Below, one piece after another: positions 1 through 8,254 of a stretch of 64,000 nt of DNA; the stretch's first letter is position 1, and every line of letters begins with the position of its first letter. This DNA comes from an uncultured Lachnospiraceae bacterium (GTDB lineage Bacteria > Bacillota > Clostridia > Lachnospirales > Lachnospiraceae): positions 89,626-153,625 of the forward strand of contig CAJTOO010000013.1 in assembly GCA_910577735.1 (NCBI GenBank), read 5' to 3'. Under the pieces are notes generated by a model. The model did not search any database. It had not been told where the DNA came from and was given only the letters and a program-made list of their open reading frames with translations. Made by a program: the position numbers and the translations under genes.

Positions 1-894
1 CGTGCAGCGGCGGATGCGGATGTGGTCATCCTGACTCTGGGGGGAAAGAACGGCTGGGGCATTACCTCTACGGTTGGCGAAGGGGTGGATTCCACGGACA
101 TTGACCTGCCGGGCAGACAGGAAGAATTTGCCCGCAGGGTTTATGAACTGCATAAGAAGACGGTGGTGCTTCATTTTGACGGCAGGCCGCTTTCCAATGC
201 ATATGTGGCAAGTCATTTTGATGCGATCCTGGAAGTGTGGCAGCCGGGTGTCATGGGCGGTCAGGCTCTTTGCAAAACATTGTTTGGGGAATCTAATCCC
301 GGCGGCAGGCTTCCTGTCACGGCAGCAAGGAATGCGGGTCAGCTTCCGGTGTATTATGGACTGCCCAGAGGAAGCGGCTATGTAGCTGCCGGGCATACCG
401 GTATGATACGCAATAAGAACGGCTATATTAATGACACGGCGTATCCTCTGTATTATTTCGGGCACGGATTGTCTTACACAACCTTTCATTACAGCGATGC
501 GAGGATTGACCGGACGAAGGTTACGGCTAAGGATGTTATGAATATCAGTGTGGCAGTGGAGAATACAGGAGATGTGGCCGGAGATGAGGTGGTACAGCTT
601 TATTTTACTGACCAGACTGCATCCATGGTGCGGCCTACCATGGAGCTGGCAGGATTTAAGAGAATCTTTCTGAATCCGGGAGAAAAGAAGGAAGTTACCT
701 TTCAGATGCAGGTAAGCCAGATGGCCTTTTTAGATCGGGATAACCATTGGGTTGTGGAAAAGGGAGCGGTCACCTTTTCTCTTGGGGCATCCTGTGTGGA
801 TATCAGGGAGACACTGCAGGCAGAAGTGACAGAAAGTGCGCTGGTTGATGAGAGGACAAGAGGGTTTTATGCGCAGACAAAAGTCACGCAATAA
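1..894 (+). CDS. Glycoside hydrolase family 3 beta-glucosidase, C-terminal part (5' truncated by window)
   Basis: The reading frame is open from base 1, so the gene starts upstream and the first GTG at 22 is internal. The 297 visible residues match the end of GH3 beta-glucosidases. First comes the alpha/beta sandwich domain (ADVVILTLGG near the start, then WQPGVMGGQAL and a GESNPGGRLPVT segment). From about residue 170 there is a fibronectin-III-like domain (VAVENTGDVAGDEVVQLYF, then ELAGFKRI and PGEKKEV). The family removes terminal beta-linked glucose or related sugars from oligosaccharides or glycosides. The catalytic nucleophile Asp is in the missing N-terminal domain, so activity and sugar preference cannot be judged. 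No signal peptide can be assessed. Family assignment is secure; substrate is unknown. Confidence 0.9.
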   Translation, partial: RAAADADVVILTLGGKNGWGITSTVGEGVDSTDIDLPGRQEEFARRVYELHKKTVVLHFDGRPLSNAYVASHFDAILEVWQPGVMGGQALCKTLFGESNPGGRLPVTAARNAGQLPVYYGLPRGSGYVAAGHTGMIRNKNGYINDTAYPLYYFGHGLSYTTFHYSDARIDRTKVTAKDVMNISVAVENTGDVAGDEVVQLYFTDQTASMVRPTMELAGFKRIFLNPGEKKEVTFQMQVSQMAFLDRDNHWVVEKGAVTFSLGASCVDIRETLQAEVTESALVDERTRGFYAQTKVTQ

Positions 895-935
895 GCCGAG
901 ATTATAATATCTGATTTATGATGAAGTTAAAATAT

Positions 936-995
936 AGGTTGACAGATGACTACCAGTAAATTATATTGTAGGTAGGCAGATGTCAACCTTTTTGT
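936..995 (+). promoter_or_regulatory. Promoter inside a 19-bp imperfect dyad, candidate BlaI-type operator (or terminator)
   Basis: TTGACA (939-944) and TATATT (962-967) are 17 bp apart. Both lie within an imperfect palindrome whose arms are 936-954 and 972-990, 16 of 19 positions matching. BlaI/MecI repressors bind dyads that cover their own promoters, so this is a likely autoregulatory operator for the gene pair at 1078-3692. The right arm is followed by TTTTT, so the same hairpin could instead terminate the GH3 transcript. Confidence 0.6.
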
Positions 996-1077
996 CACTT
1001 GGGATGTCTGTCTGGCGAAGTCTGGTATCTGTTGTTGGGATAAAGACGCCTGGTTAAGTAAGAAGGGGGAAGAGAAT

Positions 1078-1467
1078 ATGGTAAGACTATCGGAGGCAGA
1101 ATGGAAGGTCATGAATCTGTTGTGGGAAGAGGCGCCGCAGACCATGATGCAGTTGACCAATCATTTGAAAGAGTCTACGGGCTGGACGAAACATACTGTC
1201 ATGACATTCTTAAGGCGGATGGAGGAAAAAGAGGCCGTCCGCTATGAGAAAGGTGGCCGGGCAAAGCTGTATTATCCGAAAATTGACCGCAATGAGGCGG
1301 CCTTGCAGGAGACAGAGGAATTTCTGGGAAAGGTCTTTGACGGCAGGATGGGACTCATGCTCAACACCATGGTAGAGAAACAGGCTCTGTCCAGAGAGGA
1401 AATCGCAGAACTGTATGAAATCTTAAGACAGGCGGAAGAAAAGAGCGCGGAAGGAGGAGCTTTATGA
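1078..1467 (+). CDS. BlaI/MecI/CopY-family transcriptional repressor
   Basis: A 129-residue winged-helix repressor of the usual BlaI length (about 120-130 aa). It begins with the family signature LSEAEWKVMNLLWEE, followed by the recognition-helix region TKHTVMTFLRRMEEK and the wing VRYEKGGRAKLYYP. The C-terminal half is helical and would form the dimer. Family members dimerise on a promoter dyad and are cleaved when a partner M56 metalloprotease is activated. Here the next gene encodes such a protease and overlaps this one by 4 bp (ATGA), which supports a BlaI-BlaR1-type pair. A good ribosome-binding site (AAGGGGGAAG) precedes the ATG. The inducing signal is unknown; beta-lactam is possible but not shown. 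Confidence 0.9.
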   Translation: MVRLSEAEWKVMNLLWEEAPQTMMQLTNHLKESTGWTKHTVMTFLRRMEEKEAVRYEKGGRAKLYYPKIDRNEAALQETEEFLGKVFDGRMGLMLNTMVEKQALSREEIAELYEILRQAEEKSAEGGAL

Positions 1468-3692
1468 TAGAAATGATCATTACTTCTTCAGTGCTTATAC
1501 TGGTCATATTTTTGCTGCGGAAGATAACCCGGGGCAGAATCAGTATGAGATTTCGTTATGCCCTGTGGCTTGTGGTGGTCTTGCGGCTTTTATTACCGGT
1601 GTCTGTGGGAAACAGTGCGGTGAGTATATGGAATCTTCTGCCGCTAAGCTGGCAGGAAACCATAGATGTCTGGGAGGACAAAGGTGGTCTGTATCTGTCT
1701 GGAAACCAGAAGGCAGCCACCATGGCAGCAGATGGAAGCTTAAGGGGCGATATGGCGTCAGCTTTTCAAAATGGTTTTTGGGCGGCGCAGACTGGAGAAG
1801 AACATGATGGTACGGCAGGTAAAGAAGCGGGAACTGTTGCTGCTTCTGAACCGAAGAACAAAGAAGCCAAAGTCTTACTCACGGAAATGGCAGAACAAAA
1901 GCAGGGAGCAGGAGATCTGGCATCAGGGACAGACAGAGGCTGTCTGCCAGGTGTGCTGAGGGGTATCTGGATGTTGGGTGTTGTGGCTGTAGGCGGCCTT
2001 ATGGCGGCAGGACAGGTTCGTTTTATGAGGATACTGCATCGGCGGCGCCGTATCTTCAACAAAGAGAAGCTGCCCCGGGTACTCGTGGACAGGCTGAAAA
2101 AGCGCCGGCTGAAAGTGTATCAGGTTAAGGGCCTGGCAAGTCCCTGTCTGGTGGGGCGATACATTTATATTGATGCGGGATTGGCAGAAGACAAGCAGAA
2201 ATTGGTTCATATTCTGGCGCATGAGTACTGTCATGCGGTGCAGTCAGATACGCTGTGGACGTTCCTTAGGTGTGCGCTGGTGACTGTGTACTGGTTTCAT
2301 CCATTGGTGTGGGCGGCGGCTTTTGCGGCAAGACAGGACAGTGAACTTTCCTGTGATGAAGCGGTTATCCGGCTGCTTGGCGAGGAAGAACGCTTTGCCT
2401 ATGGCAGGACCCTTATGTATCTGCTTACTGGCGGACAAGGAGAGATTGACTGTGCAGGCACAGCGCTTACCATGGAAGGGCGAAAGCGGGGGATAAAGGA
2501 GAGAGTCCGCATGATTGCCGGGAAAACCGACAGGAAAAGATGGATGGCAGCGGCGGTTCTGCTCACCATGCTTCTTGCATGCGGTTGTGCGTTTACAGGA
2601 AGCGACAGGGATGCTGACGGCTTACTGGGGCAAAAGGATGGGCAGCAGCGGGAAGAAGTACAGGATGGGCAGCAGGGAACGCAAGAGGATGCCAAGAAGG
2701 AAGCTGAACGTATCGGGAAGGAATATGAAGAGGCTGTGGGAGTCATAGACGCGCAGGAGGAAACGCTGGAAGTGATGGAACAGGAGAAGGCATTTCTTGC
2801 GGCACTGGATTACCAGGGTGTCATGGCGGGAAAGGATGACGGTGAACTGTCTCTTGACCGGGAGATAGATTACCAGGCTTATTATGAATATCTGTATAAC
2901 ATGCAGGACGATGCGCAGCAGGAAAACCCGGAAAATCCGCTGGAAAACGGCTGGTATCTGCTCTGCCGAAATGAGGAGGCGGGGATTTCCCTTTACGGCC
3001 TTTATACCGAGGAATTTGGATGCCGCGGTATCAAGACACTGATTGGTGAGGATGTGAATTCCTATGACATAAGCTGGTGCGCAAGCAGGATGAATGGGTA
3101 CAGCGCTAATATCAGGGTTTTGGAAACAGAAGAAAACGGCTTACCGGTGAGATTTGTTTTCAAGCTCCTTACAGAGAATACAAGCGAAAGGGAAATCTGG
3201 ACCCTTTACAGCGGCTTTCGGTATGACACAGGCACTGTGCAGTTAGAAGAACTTACGGCACAGATGTATCAGGAGTGGATAGAGCAATATTTTTCTTTTG
3301 CCGTGAGTGATTCCAATGATAAGATACTGATTACCGTTGATGGGGATATGGCTCTGGAACCCATAGATATTTCAGCCTATCAGGATCAGAAAATAGAAAA
3401 GGCGATGCCAACCTTTGATGTGACAGGATTTGATCTGGACAGCAGCCTTTATGAAGAGGGAATTTATGAAGGATATGAGGGCGTGGTGTTGTATCTGGCG
3501 GTGGGATTGAAACTGGAAGGACGTTCAGAAGTCTGGTTTGATGGTCTGAGTCCTCTGTCGGTGCAGGTGCTGTGCGGCGATCAGCAGGGGGAGGCATTTA
3601 TACTGCAGCAGCCCAGAACCGATGAGACATTCAAGCTGAATTCTTTATCGCAGAGGCGGAAACTGGAAGAATTAGCAGTGGAGAAAGAGTAG
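1464..3692 (+). CDS. BlaR1-like M56 family membrane metallopeptidase with an unfamiliar C-terminal sensor domain
   Basis: 742 residues. The N-terminus is hydrophobic with several membrane helices (MIEMIITSSVLILVIFLL, a second near residue 30-50, another near residues 170-185). The zinc protease motif HEYCH lies near residue 253, with the downstream ELSCDEAV glutamate element and the HPLVWAAAF helix typical of M56/BlaR1. A further hydrophobic helix (MAAAVLLTMLLACGCAF) near residue 355 leads into a long extracytoplasmic region of about 370 residues. That region begins with an Asp/Glu/Gln-rich linker and does not look like a penicillin-binding domain; I see no SxxK-SxN-KTG set. It probably senses an external signal and cleaves the neighbouring repressor. 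The gene overlaps the repressor by 4 bp. Confidence 0.85.
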   Translation: MIEMIITSSVLILVIFLLRKITRGRISMRFRYALWLVVVLRLLLPVSVGNSAVSIWNLLPLSWQETIDVWEDKGGLYLSGNQKAATMAADGSLRGDMASAFQNGFWAAQTGEEHDGTAGKEAGTVAASEPKNKEAKVLLTEMAEQKQGAGDLASGTDRGCLPGVLRGIWMLGVVAVGGLMAAGQVRFMRILHRRRRIFNKEKLPRVLVDRLKKRRLKVYQVKGLASPCLVGRYIYIDAGLAEDKQKLVHILAHEYCHAVQSDTLWTFLRCALVTVYWFHPLVWAAAFAARQDSELSCDEAVIRLLGEEERFAYGRTLMYLLTGGQGEIDCAGTALTMEGRKRGIKERVRMIAGKTDRKRWMAAAVLLTMLLACGCAFTGSDRDADGLLGQKDGQQREEVQDGQQGTQEDAKKEAERIGKEYEEAVGVIDAQEETLEVMEQEKAFLAALDYQGVMAGKDDGELSLDREIDYQAYYEYLYNMQDDAQQENPENPLENGWYLLCRNEEAGISLYGLYTEEFGCRGIKTLIGEDVNSYDISWCASRMNGYSANIRVLETEENGLPVRFVFKLLTENTSEREIWTLYSGFRYDTGTVQLEELTAQMYQEWIEQYFSFAVSDSNDKILITVDGDMALEPIDISAYQDQKIEKAMPTFDVTGFDLDSSLYEEGIYEGYEGVVLYLAVGLKLEGRSEVWFDGLSPLSVQVLCGDQQGEAFILQQPRTDETFKLNSLSQRRKLEELAVEKE

Positions 3693-3756
3693 GGAACTCC
3701 TTTTGGGGCAAGGAATCTTCGGAAGAAGAGCAGTGTTTTGGCATAGTTTTTTGAAG

Positions 3757-3791
3757 ATACGCGATAAGATGCTTTCTTATTGCGTATTTTT
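3757..3791 (+). terminator. Rho-independent terminator after the M56 peptidase gene
   Basis: A 13-bp stem (3757-3769 with 3775-3787, one G-U pair) and a 5-base loop, followed directly by TTTTT. A TATAAT box at 3799-3804 just downstream may be the -10 of the mecA promoter; no good -35 is visible. Confidence 0.85.
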
Positions 3792-3863
3792 GTGCTATTA
3801 TAATATAGGAGTCTAATGTTTAGCCTTACAAACAGAGAAGAAGACAGGGGATAAGGATATACA

Positions 3864-4544
3864 ATGATATATAAGAAAATTAATGAAGCAACGGTACAAT
3901 GCATCATTTCTGAGGATGACATGACAGAATATGGGCTTACCATGTCAGACATTTTTGAACGGAATGAGAAAGGTGAGGAGTTTCTGCGGGACATCATCGA
4001 GCGGGCCCATGAGGAAGTGGGGTATCAGATCAACAACGGCAACATTGCCATGCAGATTACGCCCCTGAAAGACAAGGGACTGGTGGTGACCTTTACGGAG
4101 GAGGGGCCTGCCGCCTTTAAAGAAATGCTGCAGCATTTAAAAGAGGTATTGCAGGATGTGAGTGCAGAGCTGTCTCACCAGGATGAGGCAGAACGGCAGT
4201 CACGCGGTGTTTCGACGAAAGAACCGGCGTTTGATGAGAATCGCAGGATGTTCATTTTTGCCAGTATGCATCTGACGATGCGGTATGTGGCAACGATTCC
4301 GAAAGAATATTCAGTGAAGAGTCATCTTTTTAAACAGGAAGGGGCATATTATCTGGTATTGGAGAAGAACCGCCTCTCCTACAAGACGTTCAATAAAATC
4401 AGTGCGCCGGCGGTGGAATTCGGGAACCTGATTGCGGTGTCCGATGCCCGCATGTTATATCTGGAGGAGCATGGAGAATGTCTGATCAGGGATCGTGCAG
4501 TGAGTAAGCTGCGCAAAATATATTTGGCCGGACGGGAACGGTAA
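3864..4544 (+). CDS. mecA: MecA-family ClpC adaptor protein
   Basis: 226 residues, close to Bacillus MecA (about 218). The N-terminus MIYKKINEATVQCIISEDD, with MTEYGLTMSDIFERNEKGEEF next to it, matches the MecA substrate-binding domain. A charged linker of about 30 residues follows. The C-terminal domain (FIFASMHLTMRYVATIPKEY onward) corresponds to the part that binds the ClpC ATPase. In Bacillus, MecA targets proteins such as ComK for ClpCP degradation. In a probably non-competent Clostridium its targets are unknown, and general ClpC assembly is likely. It is preceded by a terminator and followed by the helicase gene with about 200 bp between. Confidence 0.85.
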   Translation: MIYKKINEATVQCIISEDDMTEYGLTMSDIFERNEKGEEFLRDIIERAHEEVGYQINNGNIAMQITPLKDKGLVVTFTEEGPAAFKEMLQHLKEVLQDVSAELSHQDEAERQSRGVSTKEPAFDENRRMFIFASMHLTMRYVATIPKEYSVKSHLFKQEGAYYLVLEKNRLSYKTFNKISAPAVEFGNLIAVSDARMLYLEEHGECLIRDRAVSKLRKIYLAGRER

Positions 4545-4744
4545 TAGACGAAGTGTGGTAAGGTGCCTGCAAAAGGTTCTTATCAGCTAAGGTATGAGTC
4601 ATGGGTAACAGAACCATGAAAGTTGGAGATAATGCTGCCATGCCAGTTTATCACAGGGTTTGGCAGCTCTTATCATGTAAATGTAAATGTGTGGTTTTAC
4701 AGACAGCAGTCAAGAAGAATCACCAGGATGAGAATGGAGAGAAG

Positions 4745-6505
4745 ATGAGTCACAGTAAAAAGAAAAGCAACGAACAATTTAACAGATTTCCGGAGAAAGA
4801 AAGCCTTGTGGGGAACCAGCATGAAGGCCGGCAGGAAGAGACAGAGAACAAAGACGAAGCGGAAAGCATGCGCTATGAGGATGCGGGAATTGATGAAAGG
4901 ATTCTGCGTGCCGTCAGAGAACTTGGTTTCGAACATATGACGCCCATTCAGGAGCAGGCGATTCCGCTCTTTATGACAGGAAGGGATATTATTGGACAGG
5001 CGCAGACCGGAACGGGTAAGACGGCGGCTTTTGGTATTCCGATTCTGCAAAAGATAGACCCGGAAAATCGTTCCCTGCAGGCGGTGATTCTATGTCCCAC
5101 CAGAGAACTGGCCATGCAGGCGGCTGAGGAACTGAGGAAGTTTTCCAAATATATGAATGGCATCAAGGTGCTTCCTGTATATGGCGGGCAGGATATTGTC
5201 AGACAGATTAAGAATTTAAAAGGCGGGGTGCAGATTGTCGTGGGCACGCCGGGCCGTGTGATGGACCACATGCGCAGGCACACGCTTAAGATGGAACATG
5301 TGCATACGGTGGTTCTGGATGAAGCGGATGAGATGCTGAATATGGGATTTCGTGAGGATATCGAGACGATCCTTAAGGAGATGCCGGACCAGCGGCAGAC
5401 GGGACTTTTCTCGGCGACTATGCCTAAGCCGATTCTGGACATCACCAAGACCTACCAGAAGGATGCGGCTTATATCAAGATGACGCCCAAGGAAGTCACG
5501 ATTCCCCTGATCAAACAGGCGTACTATCAGGTGCGCAAGCAGGATAAGGAAGAAGTGCTCTGCAGGCTGATTGATTATTATGATCCCAAGCGTGCGCTTA
5601 TCTTCTGTAATACCAAGCGGATGGTGGATGAACTGACCGAACATTTAAAGGCCAGAGGATATGAGGTGGAGGGCCTTCATGGCGATCTGACCCAGGGACA
5701 GAGGGACACCGTGATGAATCTGTTTCGGGGCGGCAGGACGAATATTCTCATTGCCACGGACGTGGCGGCGCGGGGAATTGATGTAAATGATGTGGAGGCA
5801 GTCTATAATTATGATGTGCCGGAGGACATTGAATATTATGTGCACCGGATTGGCAGGACCGGGCGCGCAGGCAAGACCGGCAGGTCTTTTACATTGGTGG
5901 TGGGAAGAGAAGCCTATAAGATGCGGGACATCGAACGCGTCTGTCATACCAAGATTAAGGAACGTAAAGTGCCTAATGCGGCGGATATTACGGCCAGAAA
6001 GGCAGATAAGATCTTAAAGGAAGCGACAGATGTGATCGAGAAGGAGGACATCAGCAGGTCGGTAGAATATATTCTGGATGCAGTTGCCCTGGGGCAGTAC
6101 AGCGCCACACAGATAGCGGCAGCCTTTATGAAGATGCGTCTCGGGGAGGAACTGGAAGATATTAAGGAAGAGAAGTTCTTCTTTGAGAAAAGAGGCAGGA
6201 TGCCCGGAAGGGGCAGTAAAGGCAGCCGCGGAACGAAAGAAGGCCGGGGTGGTAAGGGGAGTTATGGAGAAAGAAGAAACCGTGATGGCCGAAGCGGTAA
6301 AGGGAATTATGGAGAAAGAAGAAGCCGCGATGGCCGAAACGGCAAAGAATATGATGGCGCGGAAAAGAAGAGCCAGAAGAAGCCCTTCAAAGGCGGTGCG
6401 CTTGGCAGTGTTAAGGCCAGGGATGTGAGAAGGGATGGCAGTTACGACAGAAGGGATACGGGCAGAAACAATCGTTACGGTGCCCTGCGTATTAAAACGA
6501 AATAG
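4745..6505 (+). CDS. DEAD-box ATP-dependent RNA helicase with basic repeat tail (CshA/DeaD type)
   Basis: Motifs run in order: Q motif (MTPIQEQAIPLF), motif I AQTGTGKT, PTRELA, TPGR, DEAD in VLDEADEML, SAT, FCNT, the DVAARGID element and HRIGRTGRAG. A short helical region follows. The tail of about 120 residues is rich in Gly, Arg and Lys and contains near-copies of a 15-residue unit (GKGSYGERRNRDGRS, GKGNYGERRSRDGRN). Such tails bind RNA without sequence preference. The family remodels structured RNA in ribosome assembly, mRNA decay and cold growth. An upstream in-frame ATG at 4601 would add 48 residues but has no convincing ribosome-binding site. ATG 4745, behind GGAGAG, gives the more usual N-terminus. 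It ends 5 bp from a convergent gene. Confidence 0.9.
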   Translation: MSHSKKKSNEQFNRFPEKESLVGNQHEGRQEETENKDEAESMRYEDAGIDERILRAVRELGFEHMTPIQEQAIPLFMTGRDIIGQAQTGTGKTAAFGIPILQKIDPENRSLQAVILCPTRELAMQAAEELRKFSKYMNGIKVLPVYGGQDIVRQIKNLKGGVQIVVGTPGRVMDHMRRHTLKMEHVHTVVLDEADEMLNMGFREDIETILKEMPDQRQTGLFSATMPKPILDITKTYQKDAAYIKMTPKEVTIPLIKQAYYQVRKQDKEEVLCRLIDYYDPKRALIFCNTKRMVDELTEHLKARGYEVEGLHGDLTQGQRDTVMNLFRGGRTNILIATDVAARGIDVNDVEAVYNYDVPEDIEYYVHRIGRTGRAGKTGRSFTLVVGREAYKMRDIERVCHTKIKERKVPNAADITARKADKILKEATDVIEKEDISRSVEYILDAVALGQYSATQIAAAFMKMRLGEELEDIKEEKFFFEKRGRMPGRGSKGSRGTKEGRGGKGSYGERRNRDGRSGKGNYGERRSRDGRNGKEYDGAEKKSQKKPFKGGALGSVKARDVRRDGSYDRRDTGRNNRYGALRIKTK

Positions 6506-6510
6506 AAAGA

Positions 6511-7107
6511 TCACAGCACCAGCTCATGCCCATGGTCTTTGAGCCATTTACGGTGGGTGCGGTAGTCAGGGCAGACATCTGCCACCGCCTGCCAGAAGGC
6601 GGACGAATGGTCCATGTGCGTCAGGTGGCACAGTTCATGCACCACCACATAGTCTAAGACCGCGGGCGGTGCCAGCATGAGGCGCCAGTTAAAAGACAGG
6701 GTGCCCCTGGCGCTGCAGCTGCCCCAGCGGGTCTTTTGGTCACGGATGGTGATACGATGATATTCGCCGCCGGTAAGCGACTGAAAGTAAGAGACTCTTT
6801 TGGGAAAATATTCCCGGGCGGCTTCCAGATATCTCTTTTCCAAAGCGGCACGCTGGGTATCGTTTAAGTCCGATACGGGGCGTGTTCTGGCCTGTTCCAT
6901 CACTTCCAGATAGTGGGTGATGATCCAGTGCTGCTTTTCTAAAAGGATGTGCTGAATCTCCAGGCTGGATGTGCCAAGGGGTACCCGCAGGGTGAGTTTT
7001 CCTTCGGAAGAGATGCTGATTCCGCAGGTTTTGCGGCGGCTGTGGATGACTGTGTAGGGCAGATCGTAGAGTCTGCTCTGGTATTTTATTCTGTAAATAT
7101 TATCCAT
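6511..7107 (-). CDS. YgjP-like (DUF45/M48-type) zinc metallopeptidase
   Basis: The YgjP signature is clear: WGSCSARGTLSFNWRLMLAP, then the zinc site VVHELCHLTHMDHSSAFW, then a short C-terminal helix. HELCH gives two zinc ligands and the base; the third ligand is the later His in HMDHS. YgjP-family proteins are small cytosolic metalloproteases of poorly known substrate, often near restriction or housekeeping genes. The open frame extends to 7197, but the ATG at 7107 has AAGGGA eight bases upstream and the longer start has none, so 198 residues is preferred. The 3' end lies 5 bp from the helicase stop with no terminator between, so convergent transcripts may overlap. Confidence 0.85.
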   Translation of the reverse strand: MDNIYRIKYQSRLYDLPYTVIHSRRKTCGISISSEGKLTLRVPLGTSSLEIQHILLEKQHWIITHYLEVMEQARTRPVSDLNDTQRAALEKRYLEAAREYFPKRVSYFQSLTGGEYHRITIRDQKTRWGSCSARGTLSFNWRLMLAPPAVLDYVVVHELCHLTHMDHSSAFWQAVADVCPDYRTHRKWLKDHGHELVL

Positions 7108-7430
7108 GTGAAGATTCCCTTGTCTGTTGTGATACTGTTTCCTGATTTCCTGCTTTAATAAGGAAACTGTCTGGTGGTATCGAAAGATACTAATCATTAT
7201 ATACCATACTGTACAGGAAAAGCCAAGAGACAGAGAATAGAATCGGCTGCCTTTCTTACGTTAGTCAAAAGCAGCAGGGGCGATAGAGCAGCGGGAAAAA
7301 CCAGCAGGAAAATAAATGGGATTTTATGGACAAAAACCTGGTATTTGTGCTAGTATGATGAAGGTAATAGGAAGCAAAGATAATTGAATGGATGTAAGGA
7401 ACAGATTGGATAAAAGCAGGGGTATATTGC

Positions 7431-8228
7431 ATGAGTGAAAGAACCAGGGAGCCGGGCAGGACAGCCGTGGACAGGGAGAGAAGATCTTCTGGACAGCCGG
7501 TAAAGAAAAAGAGGCCGCCACAGAGTCAGGGCTCCGGTACAGCAGCGAAAAAGAAGAGGCCGGCCAGTGCGGGGAATAAAAAGAAGCCTGCGGCGAAAAG
7601 AGCCGCTGCATCTTCCCGTAAAAAGGCAAGAATGGCGGACGACAGAATCAGACGGACATCTGGGAGAATCGGCAGAGAGGAAGATGAGCGCATGTCCAGC
7701 CGGGACAAAGAGCGTGCCAGAAGAAGGCAGGAGCGCTTGAGACGGGTCAGAAGGCAGAAGATGATCATGGCGGCGTCTGTCACGGTCATCGTGTTATGTC
7801 TGCTTACGATTCTGATCATTTTCTTGTCGCCCGCAAAGAGTATTGTGAGTCTGTCCAAAGGTGATAAGTATGCCGGAAATGAGGAGTATGACAAGGCCTT
7901 GGAAGCTTATCAGGAGGCGCTGGAAATCAATGAGAAGTCTGTGCGGGCATACCGGGGAGCAGCGGGCTGTTATCGCATGAAAGGACAGATAGAGGAAGCG
8001 GAACAGATTCTTTACACCGGCTGGGAGAAGACCAAAGATGAGGGGATTCTGGGATATTATAACAAGCTTCTCATCAATGAGGCAGTGGAGGATATCAATG
8101 CCGGAAACTGTACCCAGACTACGATGGACAAGTTAAATCAGGTGCTTATGAACGATCCACAGAATCAGGATGCGTTATCGCTGAGAGATATCTGTAAGGA
8201 ACGGCTTTCCCCAGGGGAAGCTCAATAA
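7431..8228 (+). CDS. Single-pass membrane protein with highly basic N-terminus and extracytoplasmic TPR repeats
   Basis: 265 residues in three parts. Residues 1-105 are very rich in Lys and Arg (RSSGQPVKKKRPP, KKKPAAKRAAASSRKKAR) and low in complexity. One membrane helix (MIMAASVTVIVLCLLTILII) follows. The rest is helical, with a clear TPR unit (GDKYAGNEEYDKALEAYQEAL, ALEINEKSVRAYRGAAGCY) and weaker repeats after it. By the positive-inside rule the basic part is cytoplasmic, where it could contact nucleic acid or acidic phospholipid, and the TPRs are outside. The function is unknown. It lies 26 bp upstream of gpmI and may be co-transcribed with it. The start codon has only a weak ribosome-binding site (GGGGTA). 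Confidence 0.75.
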   Translation: MSERTREPGRTAVDRERRSSGQPVKKKRPPQSQGSGTAAKKKRPASAGNKKKPAAKRAAASSRKKARMADDRIRRTSGRIGREEDERMSSRDKERARRRQERLRRVRRQKMIMAASVTVIVLCLLTILIIFLSPAKSIVSLSKGDKYAGNEEYDKALEAYQEALEINEKSVRAYRGAAGCYRMKGQIEEAEQILYTGWEKTKDEGILGYYNKLLINEAVEDINAGNCTQTTMDKLNQVLMNDPQNQDALSLRDICKERLSPGEAQ

Positions 8229-8254
8229 AAGTTAAAGGAAAAGGAGATAAAATC

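Noticed and set aside
3780..3804. Full mecA promoter using TTGCGT as -35
   Set aside because: The spacer to TATAAT would be only 13 bp, and TTGCGT is part of the terminator stem.
4601..4744. Longer N-terminus of the helicase
   Set aside because: Residues are unlike the family, the start lacks a ribosome-binding site, and ATG 4745 gives the expected beginning.
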